6,598 nt of DNA from Acidocella sp. (lineage in GTDB: Bacteria > Pseudomonadota > Alphaproteobacteria > Acetobacterales > Acetobacteraceae). The position numbers and the translations under genes were made by a program. Where the stretch lies: the NCBI GenBank assembly GCA_029077775.1, contig JAQNCU010000171.1, positions 1 through 6,598 of the forward strand, in the 5' to 3' direction. The notes beneath the pieces were generated by a model. The model worked only from the letters and a program-made list of their open reading frames with translations, made no database searches and was not told where the DNA came from. Shown piece after piece: positions 5,442 through 6,598 of this stretch (positions within the stretch are counted from its first letter, which is position 1; each line of letters starts with the position of its first letter).

Positions 5442-6598
5442 TCAAACCGCTTGCCCCGCCGCATAGCCGCTGGACCACGCCCATTGGAAATTATAGCCGC
5501 CTAGCCAGCCTGTCACATCCACCGCCTCGCCGATCACGTACAGCCCCGGCACATCGCGCGCCGCCATGGTCTGCGATGACAAACAAGCCGTATCCACGCC
5601 GCCCAATGTCACCTCGGCCTTGGCAAACCCCTCATCCCCGGCGGGGGTCAGGCTGAAATGGTTGATCGCGGCGGCGGTTTGCGCCAACGCCGCGTTGCCC
5701 ATGTCGCCGATCACCCGGTTGGCCAAGGGCGGCTGCAAAATGCCATGCGCCAGCCGGGCGGGCAGCATCTCCCCCAGGATCGTTTTCAGCTCCGCCTTTG
5801 CCCGCCGTTTGCGCGCGGCGACCAGCAGGGCAAAGGCATCCTGCCCCGGCAGCATATCAAGGCTGAGGCTCCCCCCGGGCGGCAGATATGACGAGATCTG
5901 CAACACCGCCGGGCCTGACATGCCGCGATGCGTGAACAGCGCCTGCTCCTGGAACCATTGCTTGCCAGCTTTACAAACCGCCTCAAACGACACCCCCGCC
6001 AGGCCCTGCATCCAGGCCCATGCCGCGCCATCGAACACCAAAGGCACCAGCCCTGGGCGCGGCGGTATAACCTCCAGCCCGAATTGCCGCGCGATGTCAT
6101 GGGCAAACCCGGTCGCCCCAAGTTTGGGGATGGAAAGCCCGCCGGTTGCCAGCACCAAAGCCTGGGCCTCGAACACGCCCGCGCTGCTCGTCACCACAAA
6201 CCGGTCGCCACGGGAAACCTCGGAGATTTGGCATGAATATCGCAGCGTTACCCCACCCTCGTCGCACATGCCCAGCAACATCTGCACAATCTCGCGCGCT
6301 GAGCCGTCACAGAATAACTGCCCGCGATGCTTCTCGTGGTAGCGAATACCCGCTTTCGCCACGAGCGCGATGAAATCCGCCGGGGTGAACCCCGCCAGCG
6401 CCGATTTACTGAAATGCGGATTGTTTGAAATGAAATGCTCAGGCCCGACAGCCAGATTGGTGAAATTACACCGCCCGCCACCTGAGATGAGGATTTTTTC
6501 GCCCGCGCGCGCATTATGGTCGAGCAACAAAACGCGTCGCCCGCGTGCAGCCGCCGTGGCGGCACAGAACAACCCCGCCGCCCCGGCCCCGATGATCA
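5442..6598 (-). CDS. HI0933/BaiN-family FAD-dependent oxidoreductase, N-terminus cut by window edge
   Basis: 384 full codons plus a partial one are present. The gene enters from the right edge and lacks only its first few residues. It begins in the window with IIGAGAAG, the GxGxxG dinucleotide-binding motif of an FAD Rossmann fold. Next come the family signature SGGGRCNFTN (about residues 38-47), the ALVLATGG second flavin motif, HRGMSGPAVLQIS in the middle domain, AEVTLGGV, and the C-terminal GLYVIGEAVDVTGWLGGYNFQWAWSSG. These match the HI0933/YhiN family (PF03486), usually about 390-420 residues, so the protein is essentially complete. A TTG at 6572 could be taken as a start, but it lies after the Rossmann motif and is an internal Leu codon. 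Members are cytoplasmic flavoproteins. BaiN of gut clostridia has been linked to bile-acid dehydroxylation, but the role of most homologues is unknown, so no substrate is assigned. Confidence 0.9.
   Translation of the reverse strand, partial: IIGAGAAGLFCAATAAARGRRVLLLDHNARAGEKILISGGGRCNFTNLAVGPEHFISNNPHFSKSALAGFTPADFIALVAKAGIRYHEKHRGQLFCDGSAREIVQMLLGMCDEGGVTLRYSCQISEVSRGDRFVVTSSAGVFEAQALVLATGGLSIPKLGATGFAHDIARQFGLEVIPPRPGLVPLVFDGAAWAWMQGLAGVSFEAVCKAGKQWFQEQALFTHRGMSGPAVLQISSYLPPGGSLSLDMLPGQDAFALLVAARKRRAKAELKTILGEMLPARLAHGILQPPLANRVIGDMGNAALAQTAAAINHFSLTPAGDEGFAKAEVTLGGVDTACLSSQTMAARDVPGLYVIGEAVDVTGWLGGYNFQWAWSSGYAAGQAV

Overview
The window looks like chromosomal DNA of a Gram-negative, GC-rich alphaproteobacterium. 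The protein sequences and codon choice fit Rhodospirillales or Acetobacteraceae, but that placement is my impression and could not be tested here. It carries four complete, well-recognised protein genes and one gene cut by the right edge, with ordinary coding density. The first 700 bases are different: mostly non-coding and rich in repeats.

Layout. Bases 1-263 hold no gene I can support and include an AT-rich stretch (about 105-260). A weak small ORF follows (264-488), and its 3' end runs into three tandem 26-base, GC-rich hairpin repeats (462-539). An 8-bp inverted repeat (562-586) and a leader lie between these and the main operon. The operon is prpD-prpC-prpB (700-4321, plus strand, gaps of 14 and 35 bases). 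A 63-base intergenic stretch with two hairpins separates it from two convergent minus-strand genes: an epoxide-hydrolase-type alpha/beta hydrolase (4385-5347) and an HI0933/BaiN-type flavoprotein (5442 to beyond 6598).

How the genes work together. PrpC condenses propionyl-CoA with oxaloacetate to 2-methylcitrate. PrpD dehydrates this to 2-methyl-cis-aconitate. An aconitase not present here would rehydrate it to 2-methylisocitrate, and PrpB splits that into pyruvate and succinate. The window therefore holds the dedicated core of the methylcitrate cycle for propionate/propionyl-CoA use and detoxification. It shows no propionyl-CoA synthetase (prpE), no prpR-type regulator and no acnD/prpF pair. 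The two minus-strand genes have no evident part in the pathway.

I found no sign of a new defence, mobile or RNA-based system. The parts most worth a second look are the tandem hairpin repeats, whose third unit has an inverted loop, and the perfect short palindromes in the gaps.
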